A DNA stretch of 64,000 bases from Flavobacteriaceae bacterium (GCA_002690805.1 NZFW01000026.1:65967-129966), one strand, 5' to 3'. Positions 21,197-31,921 are shown, numbered from the stretch's first letter. The notes: generated by a model from the letters alone, not told the origin. Numbers and translations: made by a program.

Positions 21197-21661
21197 ATGG
21201 TTCAAGATTTAGATTCAAAAAAAGAAACAAAGTCACAGCAAGATATTGTTAAAGAGGTTTTTGTAAACTTTTTAAATCGAAATTCCCATAGGAAAACTCC
21301 TGAGAGATTTGCTATATTATTTGAAATATACGCTAATCAAGAACATTTTGATGTTGAGTCTTTATACATTAAAATGAAAAATAAAAACTACAGGGTTAGC
21401 AGAGCCACCTTATACAATACAATAGAACTTCTTTTAGAATGTGGATTAGTAAGAAAGCATCAGTTTGGAAATGCACATGCTCAGTATGAAAAATCATATT
21501 TTGACAGACAGCATGATCATGTAATTTTTACTGACTCGGGAGATGTGAAAGAGTTTTGTGATCCCAGAATTCATCAAATCAAACAAACTATAGAGGAAAT
21601 TTTTGACATAAATATCCACAGTCATTCCTTATATTTTTACGGTACCAAAAAAAACATCTAA
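21197..21661 (+). CDS. Fur family transcriptional regulator
   Basis: [58 protein letters not shown] 21197 preferred over ORF TTG 21173. Confidence 0.9.
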   Translation: MVQDLDSKKETKSQQDIVKEVFVNFLNRNSHRKTPERFAILFEIYANQEHFDVESLYIKMKNKNYRVSRATLYNTIELLLECGLVRKHQFGNAHAQYEKSYFDRQHDHVIFTDSGDVKEFCDPRIHQIKQTIEEIFDINIHSHSLYFYGTKKNI

Positions 21662-21675
21662 GAACTCTGATAACT

Positions 21676-22953
21676 ATGGCTGTAGATTTATTACTTGGAC
21701 TCCAATGGGGAGACGAGGGAAAAGGAAAAATTGTAGATGTTTTAACAAAATCATACGATATTATTGCGCGTTTTCAAGGAGGACCAAATGCTGGTCATAC
21801 ACTTGAATTTGATGGGATAAAACATGTCCTCCATACTATTCCTTCTGGAATTTTTCACCCAACCGCAATCAATTTAATAGGTAATGGCGTTGTTATTGAT
21901 CCAGTTATTTTTCAAAATGAAATCAATGGATTAATACCATACAAAATTAATTTTTATGAAAAATTATTGATTTCCAAAAAGGCTCATCTTATTCTTCCAA
22001 CTCATAGACTATTGGATGCAGCATCTGAAGCTTCTAAGGGTAAAGCTAAAATTGGTTCGACCCTTAAAGGTATTGGTCCTACATATATGGATAAAACTGG
22101 AAGAAATGGTATTAGAGTTGGTGATATACTGCTCCCAGAATGGAGAAAAAAATATTTAGCACTTTCAAAAAAACATTTAAAAATGCTAAATTTTTTTGAT
22201 AGTGAAATTAAATTTAACCTCGAATCATTAGAATCAGATTTCTTTGATTCATTAGAAACCCTAAAATCTTGTCAAATAGTTGATAGTGAAGAATATTTAA
22301 GAAAAGCTCAAAAATCGAATAAAAAAATTCTTGCCGAAGGAGCTCAAGGCTCTTTACTTGATGTTGACTTTGGGACATATCCTTATGTTACATCGTCAAA
22401 TACAACAGCTGCAGGAGCATGCACAGGTTTAGGAATTGCACCCAATAAAATAAAAGATGTTTTTGGTGTCTTCAAAGCATATACTACAAGGGTTGGAAGT
22501 GGACCTTTTCCTACAGAATTATTTGATGAATACGGGGAAACTATGGCAAAGGTTGGTAATGAATTTGGTTCTACAACAGGTAGAGCACGACGATGCGGTT
22601 GGATTGATTTAGTTGCACTCAAGTATTCAATTGAAATCAATGGAGTGACAAAACTTATGATGATGAAAAGTGATGTTTTGTCTGGCTTTAAAATTATTAA
22701 AGTTTGCACTTCATATAAAATTAAAAATGAAGAGGTTATTACATTTTTTCCATATGACTCAGCAAATAAAAACTTAAAACCAGTTTATAAAGAAATGGAA
22801 GGGTGGTCCGAAGACATAACAAAAATTACTGATGAAAACAAATTTCCTAAATCATTTAAAAATTATATAAATTTTTTAGAAAAGGAATTAAATACACCAA
22901 TCAAAATTGTTTCAGTTGGACCAGATAGAAAACAAACTATTTTTATAAATTGA
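21676..22953 (+). CDS. purA: Adenylosuccinate synthase
   Basis: LLLGLQWGDEGKGKIVDVL, GGPNAGHT, GIGPTYMDKTGRNGIRVGD, EGAQGSLLDVDFGTYPYVTSSN. Confidence 0.98.
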   Translation: MAVDLLLGLQWGDEGKGKIVDVLTKSYDIIARFQGGPNAGHTLEFDGIKHVLHTIPSGIFHPTAINLIGNGVVIDPVIFQNEINGLIPYKINFYEKLLISKKAHLILPTHRLLDAASEASKGKAKIGSTLKGIGPTYMDKTGRNGIRVGDILLPEWRKKYLALSKKHLKMLNFFDSEIKFNLESLESDFFDSLETLKSCQIVDSEEYLRKAQKSNKKILAEGAQGSLLDVDFGTYPYVTSSNTTAAGACTGLGIAPNKIKDVFGVFKAYTTRVGSGPFPTELFDEYGETMAKVGNEFGSTTGRARRCGWIDLVALKYSIEINGVTKLMMMKSDVLSGFKIIKVCTSYKIKNEEVITFFPYDSANKNLKPVYKEMEGWSEDITKITDENKFPKSFKNYINFLEKELNTPIKIVSVGPDRKQTIFIN

Positions 22954-22970
22954 TTCTTTAAAACAATCTT

Positions 22971-24632
22971 TTGAATCGTTCAGTATTTATTACAATCATT
23001 TATCTTCTATTGGGGGTGGGTCTTATAGGTCAGAATAAATCTAAAATAATTGAAATAAGAAAAGCTGGTAGTTCTAGTCAAAATGAATCATTATTCCCTG
23101 GAGCAAATATTTTATTGAAAGACAAGGATACAAGAGTGAATTTGTTTCATGAAGGGGCACTAATTATTTCTGATAAGGCATTTTTTTACAGTAAATCAAA
23201 TTTTTTCAGAGCTGAGGGTAATATAGTTTTTACTCAAGGAGATAGTTTAAAAATGACATGTTTTAATCTTGAATATGATGGAAGCTTAAAAAAGGCGAAA
23301 GCCTGGGGAAATGTAATTTTAAAAAGACCTGACATGTCATTAAATACTGACACTCTATATTTGGATAGAATAAATCAAATTGGATATTATAATACTTTTG
23401 GAAAAATAATTGATAGTGTAACAACATTAACTAGTAATAAAGGTGCACTGTTTATGAATGAGAACAAGTATCGATTTACGTCAAACGTTAAAATAAATTC
23501 CTCCAAATACACCGTAAAATCTGATAGACTTGACTACTTCACAGAAGTTGATAATGCCTACCTGTATGGACCAACTAACATAGTTGGAGATGATTACCGT
23601 ATATATTGTGAAAGGGGATTTTATGATATGAACAATGAAAAAGGAAATTTTCAAAAGAATGGAAAAATAAATTATGATGGAAAAATAATTTACGGAGATA
23701 GCTTATATTTTGAAAAGAGTAAGGAATATGCCTCGGCAACAAATAGAGTAAAAATAAAAGACACTTTAAATAATTCAATTATTTACGGTCATTATGGAGA
23801 AGTTTTTAAAGCAAAAGATTCTGCCATTATTACCAAAAGAGCTGTTGCTCTCAATATCATTGAAAATGATTCTCTTTTTATTCATGCTGATACATTAATT
23901 GCAACAGGCCCCCAGGAAAAAAGAATATTGAGAGGTTTTTATGATGTAAGGTTTTTAAAATCAGATCTTAAAGGTAAATCTGATTCCCTTTTTTTAGATC
24001 AACAAACCGGAAATATTGAACTTATAAAAAGACCTCTAACAAAAAAGGAAATTCAGTTGTTCACGGAAGAAGATAAGAATAAACGCAACCCCATTCTGTG
24101 GTTTGGGGATAGTCAAATGACAGGGGATCAAATATTTCTTCTTTCAGAATTAAGAACAAAAAAACTAGATTCACTTAAAATTATTGGAGATGCTTTCATT
24201 GTAGAGAAAGATAGCATCAGTAATGATGGATATAATCAGATAAAAGGTGGCCTTTTAAATGGAGATTTTATAGATGGTAAGTTAAATAATATAGAGGTAA
24301 TTAAAAATACACAGGTTATCTATTATTTATATTCAGATGAAGACAATAAGTTGATTGGAATTAATAAAACTATTTGTAGTTCAATTGATATGCTAATGAG
24401 AAACAATGAGATTTCTGATATTACATTTAATATTGATCCAAATGGAGAAGTTTTACCAGAAAAAGAGATTGATGTAAATGAAAGAATATTAAAAGGATTT
24501 GTTTGGAGATTAAATGAAAAACCTAATAAAATGGAAGATCTATTTAGTAAAAAAGATATAAAGCTAATTCTTCCAAGAATATATGGAATAGAAATTCCAA
24601 TTAATTTTAATGATGAATTTCAAATTCAATAA
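22971..24632 (+). CDS. OstA/LptA-like LPS transport periplasmic protein
   Basis: Signal peptide; repeated OstA beta-jellyroll pattern (GALIISDKAFFYSKSNFFRAEGNIVFTQGD...); TTG start. Confidence 0.82.
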   Translation: MNRSVFITIIYLLLGVGLIGQNKSKIIEIRKAGSSSQNESLFPGANILLKDKDTRVNLFHEGALIISDKAFFYSKSNFFRAEGNIVFTQGDSLKMTCFNLEYDGSLKKAKAWGNVILKRPDMSLNTDTLYLDRINQIGYYNTFGKIIDSVTTLTSNKGALFMNENKYRFTSNVKINSSKYTVKSDRLDYFTEVDNAYLYGPTNIVGDDYRIYCERGFYDMNNEKGNFQKNGKINYDGKIIYGDSLYFEKSKEYASATNRVKIKDTLNNSIIYGHYGEVFKAKDSAIITKRAVALNIIENDSLFIHADTLIATGPQEKRILRGFYDVRFLKSDLKGKSDSLFLDQQTGNIELIKRPLTKKEIQLFTEEDKNKRNPILWFGDSQMTGDQIFLLSELRTKKLDSLKIIGDAFIVEKDSISNDGYNQIKGGLLNGDFIDGKLNNIEVIKNTQVIYYLYSDEDNKLIGINKTICSSIDMLMRNNEISDITFNIDPNGEVLPEKEIDVNERILKGFVWRLNEKPNKMEDLFSKKDIKLILPRIYGIEIPINFNDEFQIQ

Positions 24633-25816
24633 TGAAAGAAAGATTTCTTAAATACCAAGCTAAAACAACACCAAATCCATTATGCATAGAGATTAAAAAG
24701 GCTAAGGGATCTTATATATGGGATAGGTATGGAAAAAAATATCTAGATTTTGTTGCTGGAGTATCAGCTACCACTCTTGGTCACAGACACCCAATAATCA
24801 TTAAAGAAATTAAAAAACAGCTCAATAAATACATGCATGTAATGGTATATGGAGAGTTCATCCAAAAACCTGCTGTTCAATTATCTGAAAGTATTATAAA
24901 TAAATTACCTCAAAAACTAGAAGTAATATATTTAACAAATTCAGGAACAGAAGCCATAGAAGGAGCTATGAAGTTGGCAAAAAAATCAACTGGAAGATCA
25001 GAGTTTATTGCTGCAAAAAATTCATACCATGGAAGTACTCATGGTGCTTTAAGCTTATTAGGAGTAACTACACAAAAAGAAGGATACGGGCCATTACTTC
25101 CAAATGTAAAATTTATTAGATTTAACAACTTTGATGATTTAAATAAAATAACTAACAAAACAGCAGCTGTTGTTTTAGAGACAATTCAAGGAGGGGCAGG
25201 TTTTATTTTACCTAAAAAAGATTATTTGTTTTTAGTTAAAAAGAAATGTGAAAGTGTTGGATCACTTCTTATTCTTGATGAAATTCAACCTGGTTTTGGA
25301 AGGACTGGAAAACTATTTGGATTCGAACACTTTAATGTGACTCCAGATATTTTAGTTATGGGAAAAGGAATGGGAGGAGGTCTGCCAATTGGTGCTTTTT
25401 GCTCATCAAGGAAATTAATGAAGGTAATTCAGGAAAAACCTAAACTAGGCCACATAACTACATTCGGAGGTAATCCAATTGTAGCATCATCAGCACTTGC
25501 AACCCTCAAAGTTCTTTATAAGAAAAATATAATGAGTGAAATAAGTGAAAAAGAACTTCTTTTTAGACAAAGACTAAAACACCCACACATAAAAAAAATA
25601 AATGGAATTGGGCTTATGCTCGCAATAGTTTTAAAAAATAGATCTATTGCCAATAAACTTGTTGAAGAAGTAATGAAGGATGGGTTAATTTTATTTTGGC
25701 TTCTATGGGAAAAAAAAGCAGTAAGAATATCTCCACCATTAAATATTACTTTAAAAGAAATTAATAAAGGATGTGATATAATTATTAAAAATCTAAGTAG
25801 AATTAATGATAATTGA
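24632..25816 (+). CDS. Class III (acetylornithine/ornithine-like) aminotransferase
   Basis: YLDFVAGVSATTLGHRHP, NSGTEAIEGAMKLAKKSTGR, LILDEIQPGFGRTGKLFGFEHFNVTPDILVMGKGMGGGLPIGA. Confidence 0.93.
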   Translation: MKERFLKYQAKTTPNPLCIEIKKAKGSYIWDRYGKKYLDFVAGVSATTLGHRHPIIIKEIKKQLNKYMHVMVYGEFIQKPAVQLSESIINKLPQKLEVIYLTNSGTEAIEGAMKLAKKSTGRSEFIAAKNSYHGSTHGALSLLGVTTQKEGYGPLLPNVKFIRFNNFDDLNKITNKTAAVVLETIQGGAGFILPKKDYLFLVKKKCESVGSLLILDEIQPGFGRTGKLFGFEHFNVTPDILVMGKGMGGGLPIGAFCSSRKLMKVIQEKPKLGHITTFGGNPIVASSALATLKVLYKKNIMSEISEKELLFRQRLKHPHIKKINGIGLMLAIVLKNRSIANKLVEEVMKDGLILFWLLWEKKAVRISPPLNITLKEINKGCDIIIKNLSRINDN

Positions 25817-25902
25817 TGTTAACTATTTTGTTAAAAACAAAATCAACGCTAGCATTAATACTTAACTAAGGTTTTCTAACTTGAAAAATATCATTAATGT
25901 AG

Positions 25903-27264
25903 ATGTTAAATTTTAATCAAGACGATTTTACACCCCCAATTTCTAAATTTGAGGCTATGCTAAAAACAAATCAAGTTTTGTTTTTTGATGCACAAGAGTT
26001 TGAGGGTATTGTTCAATATTATATTGATTATGGTAAGCTAAATTTGGCTGACAGAGCACTTGAAATTGGAATAAATCAACACCCAACAAACGGAGAACTT
26101 CTGTTACTAAAAAGTGAAATTTTAATTTTTGAAGGAGAATTCAAAAAATCATTAGAAGTTATTAAAATTGCGGAAAAATTTATACCCCAACACGAAGAGA
26201 TATTTTTACAAAAAGCTACAATTGCATCCAAATCAAAACAACATTATCAAGCCATAGAGTTCCTTAATAAAGCGTTGGACTTTTCTGAGGATCAAAATGA
26301 AATATGGGCACTCTTAGGAATGGAGTATTTAATTTTAGAAGACTTTCAATCAGCAAAATATTATTTTCAGTTATGTCTTAAAGATGATATTCTTGATTAT
26401 CAGTCATTATATAACCTTTTATATGCTTACGATCAATTAAATGATTCTAATGGAGCAATTAATACACTCAATTCAATACTTGAAAAAGATCCATACTCTG
26501 AGGTAGCTTGGCATCAACTAGGAAAAATATACTTTTCACAAAATAAATTTAAAGAAGCTATAACAGCATTCGAGTTTGCAATAATTAGTGACGATAAATT
26601 TTCAGGAGCTTATATTGAAATAGGGAAAATCCAGGAAAAATTACGTAAGTATAATTTAGCAATAGAAAATTATCATATAGCTTTACAAATAAATGATCCA
26701 AGTGCTTTCGTATACTATAAAATAGCTAAATGTCATAAACTTTTGTCTAACCATACTTTATTTATTGATTTTATTAATAAAGCTGTAAAGGTAGATCCAA
26801 CTTTTGAAAAAGGTTGGATATCAATTATTAAATTTTTTATTTTAAAAAAAGATTATAAAAATGCTCTTAAATATGGACTTAAGGCAATCGAGTCTAATGG
26901 AGATAGTTCATTTATTTTATCCTTAATTGGTGACATTCTTTTTTTAACAAAAAAATATTCTGATGCAGTCATATATTTTGAAAATATTATAGAGATTAAT
27001 AAAAATTATACTGACAAAAAAGTTTGGATTAATCTCATTGATTGCCTAATTATTCTTTATAAATTAAATAGAGCAAGAGTTATAATTGACATGGCTTTAA
27101 AATACCTTAAAAGTAGTACAGAAATTTTATTTCGTCTGGCAATAATAGAATTAAAATTAGGCAACAATAAGTTAGCTGAAAAACATCTTAAATTAATTGA
27201 TAAGTCAACAATCAATAATTTATTAAAAAATGATCTATATTATACTTATAGAAATATAGTTTAG
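25903..27264 (+). CDS. Tetratricopeptide repeat protein
   Basis: Many TPR-type repeats (e.g. AWHQLGKIYFSQNKFKEAITAFEFAI). Confidence 0.9.
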   Translation: MLNFNQDDFTPPISKFEAMLKTNQVLFFDAQEFEGIVQYYIDYGKLNLADRALEIGINQHPTNGELLLLKSEILIFEGEFKKSLEVIKIAEKFIPQHEEIFLQKATIASKSKQHYQAIEFLNKALDFSEDQNEIWALLGMEYLILEDFQSAKYYFQLCLKDDILDYQSLYNLLYAYDQLNDSNGAINTLNSILEKDPYSEVAWHQLGKIYFSQNKFKEAITAFEFAIISDDKFSGAYIEIGKIQEKLRKYNLAIENYHIALQINDPSAFVYYKIAKCHKLLSNHTLFIDFINKAVKVDPTFEKGWISIIKFFILKKDYKNALKYGLKAIESNGDSSFILSLIGDILFLTKKYSDAVIYFENIIEINKNYTDKKVWINLIDCLIILYKLNRARVIIDMALKYLKSSTEILFRLAIIELKLGNNKLAEKHLKLIDKSTINNLLKNDLYYTYRNIV

Positions 27265-27320
27265 CTTTATACTAATTTTTTTATAGATTATAATTTACTT
27301 GGAACCACTAAAATTAATTC

Positions 27321-28253
27321 ATGAAGTCGATATCTCTGATTCTTAAGGGGGTTTTTATGGGTATTGCTGACCTAGTTCCTGGAGTTTCTGGAGGCACAAT
27401 AGCTTTTGTTCTGGGTATATATGAAGACTTTATTCTTAATTTATCAAAAATTTCAATATCATCTTTAAAGATTTTAAACAATAAGGGAATTATAAGTTTT
27501 TGGAATGAAATTAATGGAAGTTTTTTGTTAAAAATATTTACTGGAATTTTTATAGGGATTTCCTTATTTACATTTATTATGGATTGGCTAATTGAAAATT
27601 ACAAAATCCCTTTATGGTCTTTTTTTCTTGGAGTCCTGTTATCTAGTTCAGTTTTTATTTACAATAAAATAAAATCCTTTAGACCTAATCTTTTTTTATA
27701 TCTTTTGTTTGGTTTTTTAATTTCATTTTCAATAACTCAACTAAATTCAAATTCTGAGTCCCAAATGATAAGTGAAATAACTTTATTCTTTACATCGCTT
27801 CTAGCAATTAGCGCGATGATGCTTCCTGGTATATCAGGCGCCTATATTTTAATATTATTTGGAACATATGCGGAAGTTATTTCAATAGTTAAAGGGCTAT
27901 TAAACATGTTATTTCTTCAAGACTTTTCTAATGCAAATATCATCTTATACAAAGCTTTTTTTGTAATTGCAGGAATATTATCCGGAATTTTAATTTTTTC
28001 AAAATTTATTAAGTGGGTTTTATCAAAGTACTACGATAGAGCTCTAATCTTTCTTATTGGATTAATGATAGGAGGGTTAAGTAAAATATGGCCATGGCAA
28101 GAGGATGATAGCTTAATTAGTCCATTTAACTATTCAGGCGAAAATCATCTTTACTTGGCTTTGATTTTTTTTATTATTGGAATACTATTTATCACAGGTA
28201 TTCAACTTTTGGAAAAAAAAACATCTAATGCTAAAACAAAGATCAATATTTAA
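27321..28253 (+). CDS. DUF368 membrane protein (polyprenyl-phosphate translocase family)
   Basis: GVFMGIADLVPGVSGGTIAFVLGIYE, AISAMMLPGISGAYILILFGTYAEV; multi-TM. Confidence 0.88.
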   Translation: MKSISLILKGVFMGIADLVPGVSGGTIAFVLGIYEDFILNLSKISISSLKILNNKGIISFWNEINGSFLLKIFTGIFIGISLFTFIMDWLIENYKIPLWSFFLGVLLSSSVFIYNKIKSFRPNLFLYLLFGFLISFSITQLNSNSESQMISEITLFFTSLLAISAMMLPGISGAYILILFGTYAEVISIVKGLLNMLFLQDFSNANIILYKAFFVIAGILSGILIFSKFIKWVLSKYYDRALIFLIGLMIGGLSKIWPWQEDDSLISPFNYSGENHLYLALIFFIIGILFITGIQLLEKKTSNAKTKINI

Positions 28254-29187
28254 TAAGTTTTTATTGATATTAAAAGGATTTGCTATGGGCGCTGTAAATA
28301 AAGTGCCAGGAGTCTCAGGAGGAATAGTTGCTTTGGTATCAGGTTTTTATGTTGAATTAATATATTCAATTCAAAAAATAAATTTAAAATCATTAAAACT
28401 TCTTTTTTTAGGAAAATGGAGAGTGTTTTTCAACTACATCAATGGGGAATTTTTATTATATCTTTTCGGTGGAAGTATTATAAGTTTTTTTAGTATTTCA
28501 TTGATTTTAGATTATTTAATTACAAACTACCCTAATTATTTATGGTCAAGTTTTTTTGGAATGGTTATTTCCTCTATGTATTTTATTAAAATATTAGTTA
28601 AAAAGTGGGGAATTAAAACATATTTTTTTTTCTTAGTTGGCCTCGTAATTGGAGTTAGTATTAGCTTATCTGATCCAGTAAAAGGAAGTGAAAGTTTGCC
28701 ATTTATTTTTTTTTGTGGAGTAATAAGTGTTTCAGGAATGGTACTTCCAGGCCTATCTGGATCATTTTTATTGCTACTACTAGGAAGTTATGAGCTACTA
28801 TTAGTTGACTCTGTAAATGCTCTTTTCTATTCAATTAAAGATTTACTACTCGGAAATTTAGATTTTATAAAAGATCCAAATAGGATGAAACTGTTAAAAA
28901 TAATATTAGTATTTGTTTTTGGTTCGATTACAGGGTTAGTATTGTTTGTAAATATTTTAAGTTTTGTTTTAAAAAGATTTTATTCATTTACGATTGCGAT
29001 GATTTTAGGTTTTGTATCAGGATCTTTAATATGTTTATGGCCATGGAGATACATTTATCTTGAAAAAGAAATATATTATTTCCCCAGTGAAATAAGCAAA
29101 GAGTTAATTTTGATGATTATATGTATTAAATTAGGAGCTGGATTTGTATATGCTTTAGAAAAATATGGACGGCAAATTAAAGGTTAA
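28228..29187 (+). CDS. DUF368 membrane protein, tandem paralog
   Basis: GFAMGAVNKVPGVSGGIVALVSGFYVE, SGMVLPGLSGSFLLLLLGSYE. Start reset from 28177 to ATG 28228. Confidence 0.88.
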   Translation: MLKQRSIFNKFLLILKGFAMGAVNKVPGVSGGIVALVSGFYVELIYSIQKINLKSLKLLFLGKWRVFFNYINGEFLLYLFGGSIISFFSISLILDYLITNYPNYLWSSFFGMVISSMYFIKILVKKWGIKTYFFFLVGLVIGVSISLSDPVKGSESLPFIFFCGVISVSGMVLPGLSGSFLLLLLGSYELLLVDSVNALFYSIKDLLLGNLDFIKDPNRMKLLKIILVFVFGSITGLVLFVNILSFVLKRFYSFTIAMILGFVSGSLICLWPWRYIYLEKEIYYFPSEISKELILMIICIKLGAGFVYALEKYGRQIKG

Positions 29188-29911
29188 AAAATTCGGGCTA
29201 ATTGGAAAAGATATTGGTTATTCATTTTCAAGAAACTACTTTAGAAATAAATTTTCTGCTAAAGACGAATTTTCGTACTTAACATACGAAAACTTTGATA
29301 TTGATTCAATTTCAGAAATTAAAGAAATTTTTAAAATTGATAATTTAGGAGGACTAAATGTTACCATACCATATAAAAAACAAGTAATTCCATATCTTGA
29401 CGAATTATCGGATACAGCAAAAATAATTGGAGCAGTTAACACAATTTGTTTTAAAAATGATATTAAAATAGGTCATAATACTGATGTAATTGGTTTCAAA
29501 AAAGCCCTAAAAAATATTTTAAGTAAAAAACCAAAAAGGGCAATAATATTAGGCACAGGAGGTGCATCAAGGGCCATTGAATACGTTTTAAAATCACAAG
29601 GTATTGATATAATTTTTGTGTCAAGAAAACCTATTAATAATGAAATTCACTATAAAGATTTAAATAAAAAAATAATGGAAGAATGTGAGTTAATAATTAA
29701 TTGTACCCCACTAGGTACATTTCCAAGAATTAATGATGCTCCAAATATTCCATATGAGTATTTAAGCTCAAATAATTGTTTATTTGATTTAATTTATAAT
29801 CCAGAGAAAACAAAATTTATGAAAAATGGAATGAAAATGGGAGCAAAAGTCACTAATGGTTATAATATGCTAATTCAACAAGCAGAAGCATCTTGGAAAC
29901 TTTGGAAATAA
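29165..29911 (+). CDS. aroE: Shikimate dehydrogenase
   Basis: FGLIGKDIGYSFSRNYF, GGLNVTIPYKKQVIPYLDELSDTAKIIGAVNTI, GTGGASRAIEYVLK, INCTPLGTFP. Confidence 0.95.
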   Translation: MDGKLKVKKFGLIGKDIGYSFSRNYFRNKFSAKDEFSYLTYENFDIDSISEIKEIFKIDNLGGLNVTIPYKKQVIPYLDELSDTAKIIGAVNTICFKNDIKIGHNTDVIGFKKALKNILSKKPKRAIILGTGGASRAIEYVLKSQGIDIIFVSRKPINNEIHYKDLNKKIMEECELIINCTPLGTFPRINDAPNIPYEYLSSNNCLFDLIYNPEKTKFMKNGMKMGAKVTNGYNMLIQQAEASWKLWK

Positions 29912-29956
29912 TAAATAATTTGATATTTTTTTTGTAAATTTTAAACAAACAAAGTC

Positions 29957-31921
29957 ATGGTCAAAAAACTAGATAATATGAAGACTGGAATAATTAAAGA
30001 TTTAGACTTTTCCAAAATGACAGTAATAGAATTAAAAGCTGTTGCAAAAAAAAATGATATATCAGGAATTTCGAAATTAAAGAAAGTTGATATAATCAAA
30101 TTTTTAAAAAAATCTCTTAAAAATAATTTAAAAAAAGGTATTCTTCCAGGTATTAAAGAGGAAAAAATCAAAAAACCAACTAAAAAAAATGAACTAGACA
30201 AAAAAGATTTAATTAATCTACTACAGATAAAAATAAATGATCAAAACTGGAATAAAAATAAAAATGAAATAGAAAAAATTATAGATCAATTAGAAACTAT
30301 TTTTCATAATGAATTAATTGAAGAAAAAAATATATTTATTTCTAAAGGTGGTGAAGAAATTGACTTTCGTTTTAAATCCCTCGAAAAAGAAAATTTTGAA
30401 AATTTGTTATACGCTTACAGAAAAACAAAGCGACTTTATTTCAAAGAGATTGAAAAACAAAAGAAAAACAATAGTGAATTAAAAAAAGAAATAATTGAGC
30501 AGATAAAAGCTTTGATAGGCTCAGATAATCCGGTAAATACCATATATAAAAAATTTAAGTTGCTACAAGAAAATTGGCATAAAACAGGTCCAGCATTGAG
30601 ATCAGAAAATAATAATCTATGGGAAACATATAAGCATCATGTAGAAAGATTTTATGATTTTCTTCATATTAACAGAAAATTAAGAGACATTGACTATAAA
30701 CATAATTATGATGAGAAGATCAAAATAATTGAACAAGCAGAGGCCTTAGTTAAAGTTTCGGATATATTAAAAGCAGGGAGAGATTTAAATACTTTACACA
30801 GATTATGGAAAAATGATTTGGGACCTGTTGCTCCAGAAAATAGAGAGATTTTATGGAAAAGATTTCAAGATGCATCTAAAATAATTCATTCAAAAAGACA
30901 AGATTTTCAAAAAAACTTAGAAAAAAATCATAAAATAAATTTAGATAGAAAAAATACTATCCTTTCCAAAATTAAAAAATTAGTCGATCCGTTACCAAAA
31001 AATCACAAAGAATGGCAATCCTCAATTAAAAAATTTAATGAATTAAGAAATGAGTTTAAAAGTGTAGGTCCTATTTCAAAAAAAGAAAGTAAAAACAATT
31101 GGAGTAATTTTAGAGAATCTGGAAGAGATTTTAATTTAAGAAAAAACAAATTTTATAAGAATCAAAAACATAATCAAAAAGAGATAGTTGAACAATATGA
31201 AAACCTTATAAAAGAAGTAAAGGAGATAAATAAAAAAGAGGATTGGAAAAACTTTATAAATAGAATGAAAACTATACAAGTTGATTTTAATAACCTAGGG
31301 TTTATTCCGAGAAATCTGTCAAAAAAATTTAGATCTGAATTTCGAGTAGAAACAAACCAATATTTTAAAAGACTTAAATCTGGATATGAAAAAATTAACG
31401 CTGAGGAAAAAATTATTTTTAATAACAAAGTTGACATGGTTAATGGACTAAAAAAGATAAAATATTCAGAAAAAAACATAATTGATCTCTTCAATGAACA
31501 ATGGGATAAAATCATTAAAATAGGTACATTAAGTAAATCACTTGAAAGCAAAATATCAGAATTATTTCTTAAAGCTGCTAATGGTTTGATTAAGGCTGAT
31601 AATACTTTGAAAGAAAATAAATCCAAAATTTTATTTGAAATTGAATTGCATTGCTTGAGGAATAAACCAAAAGAGTTACAAGAAAAAATTAATTTTTACG
31701 TGAAAGATATTGATTCTCTTCAAAATGAAATTAATCAATTAGAAAACAATTTTGATTTTTTTAGTCAATCAAGTGCTAATAGTCCATTGCTCAAAGATGT
31801 ATCTGAAAAACTAAACAGGCTAACTTCCAAATTATTTGTTTTTAAAGAAAGAGTAAACAAAATTAAAAATAGCAAAAAAAATATTGATTTAACTGATAAA
31901 AACAATCAAGAAGTTTCTTAA
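29957..31921 (+). CDS. DUF349 coiled-coil protein with Rho_N/SAP-like N-terminal motif
   Basis: Repeated DUF349 blocks (KLLQENWHKTGPALR, LWKNDLGPVAPENREILWKRFQDASK, FRNEFKSVGPIS-like); N-terminal MTVIELKAVAKKNDISGISKLKKVDIIKFLKK. Confidence 0.85.
   Translation: MVKKLDNMKTGIIKDLDFSKMTVIELKAVAKKNDISGISKLKKVDIIKFLKKSLKNNLKKGILPGIKEEKIKKPTKKNELDKKDLINLLQIKINDQNWNKNKNEIEKIIDQLETIFHNELIEEKNIFISKGGEEIDFRFKSLEKENFENLLYAYRKTKRLYFKEIEKQKKNNSELKKEIIEQIKALIGSDNPVNTIYKKFKLLQENWHKTGPALRSENNNLWETYKHHVERFYDFLHINRKLRDIDYKHNYDEKIKIIEQAEALVKVSDILKAGRDLNTLHRLWKNDLGPVAPENREILWKRFQDASKIIHSKRQDFQKNLEKNHKINLDRKNTILSKIKKLVDPLPKNHKEWQSSIKKFNELRNEFKSVGPISKKESKNNWSNFRESGRDFNLRKNKFYKNQKHNQKEIVEQYENLIKEVKEINKKEDWKNFINRMKTIQVDFNNLGFIPRNLSKKFRSEFRVETNQYFKRLKSGYEKINAEEKIIFNNKVDMVNGLKKIKYSEKNIIDLFNEQWDKIIKIGTLSKSLESKISELFLKAANGLIKADNTLKENKSKILFEIELHCLRNKPKELQEKINFYVKDIDSLQNEINQLENNFDFFSQSSANSPLLKDVSEKLNRLTSKLFVFKERVNKIKNSKKNIDLTDKNNQEVS

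Noticed and set aside
22383-22709. 108-aa antisense ORF inside purA
   Set aside because: Complement of conserved purA coding sequence; no independent support.
25825-25843. Hairpin ATTTTGTT-AAA-AACAAAAT after the aminotransferase gene
   Set aside because: No following T-tract and pure AT stem; too weak to call a terminator.
31174-31626. 150-aa antisense ORF inside the DUF349 gene
   Set aside because: Phe/Leu/Ser-rich translation is the expected complement of Lys/Asn/Glu-rich coding DNA; no recognisable domain and the sense gene is clear.
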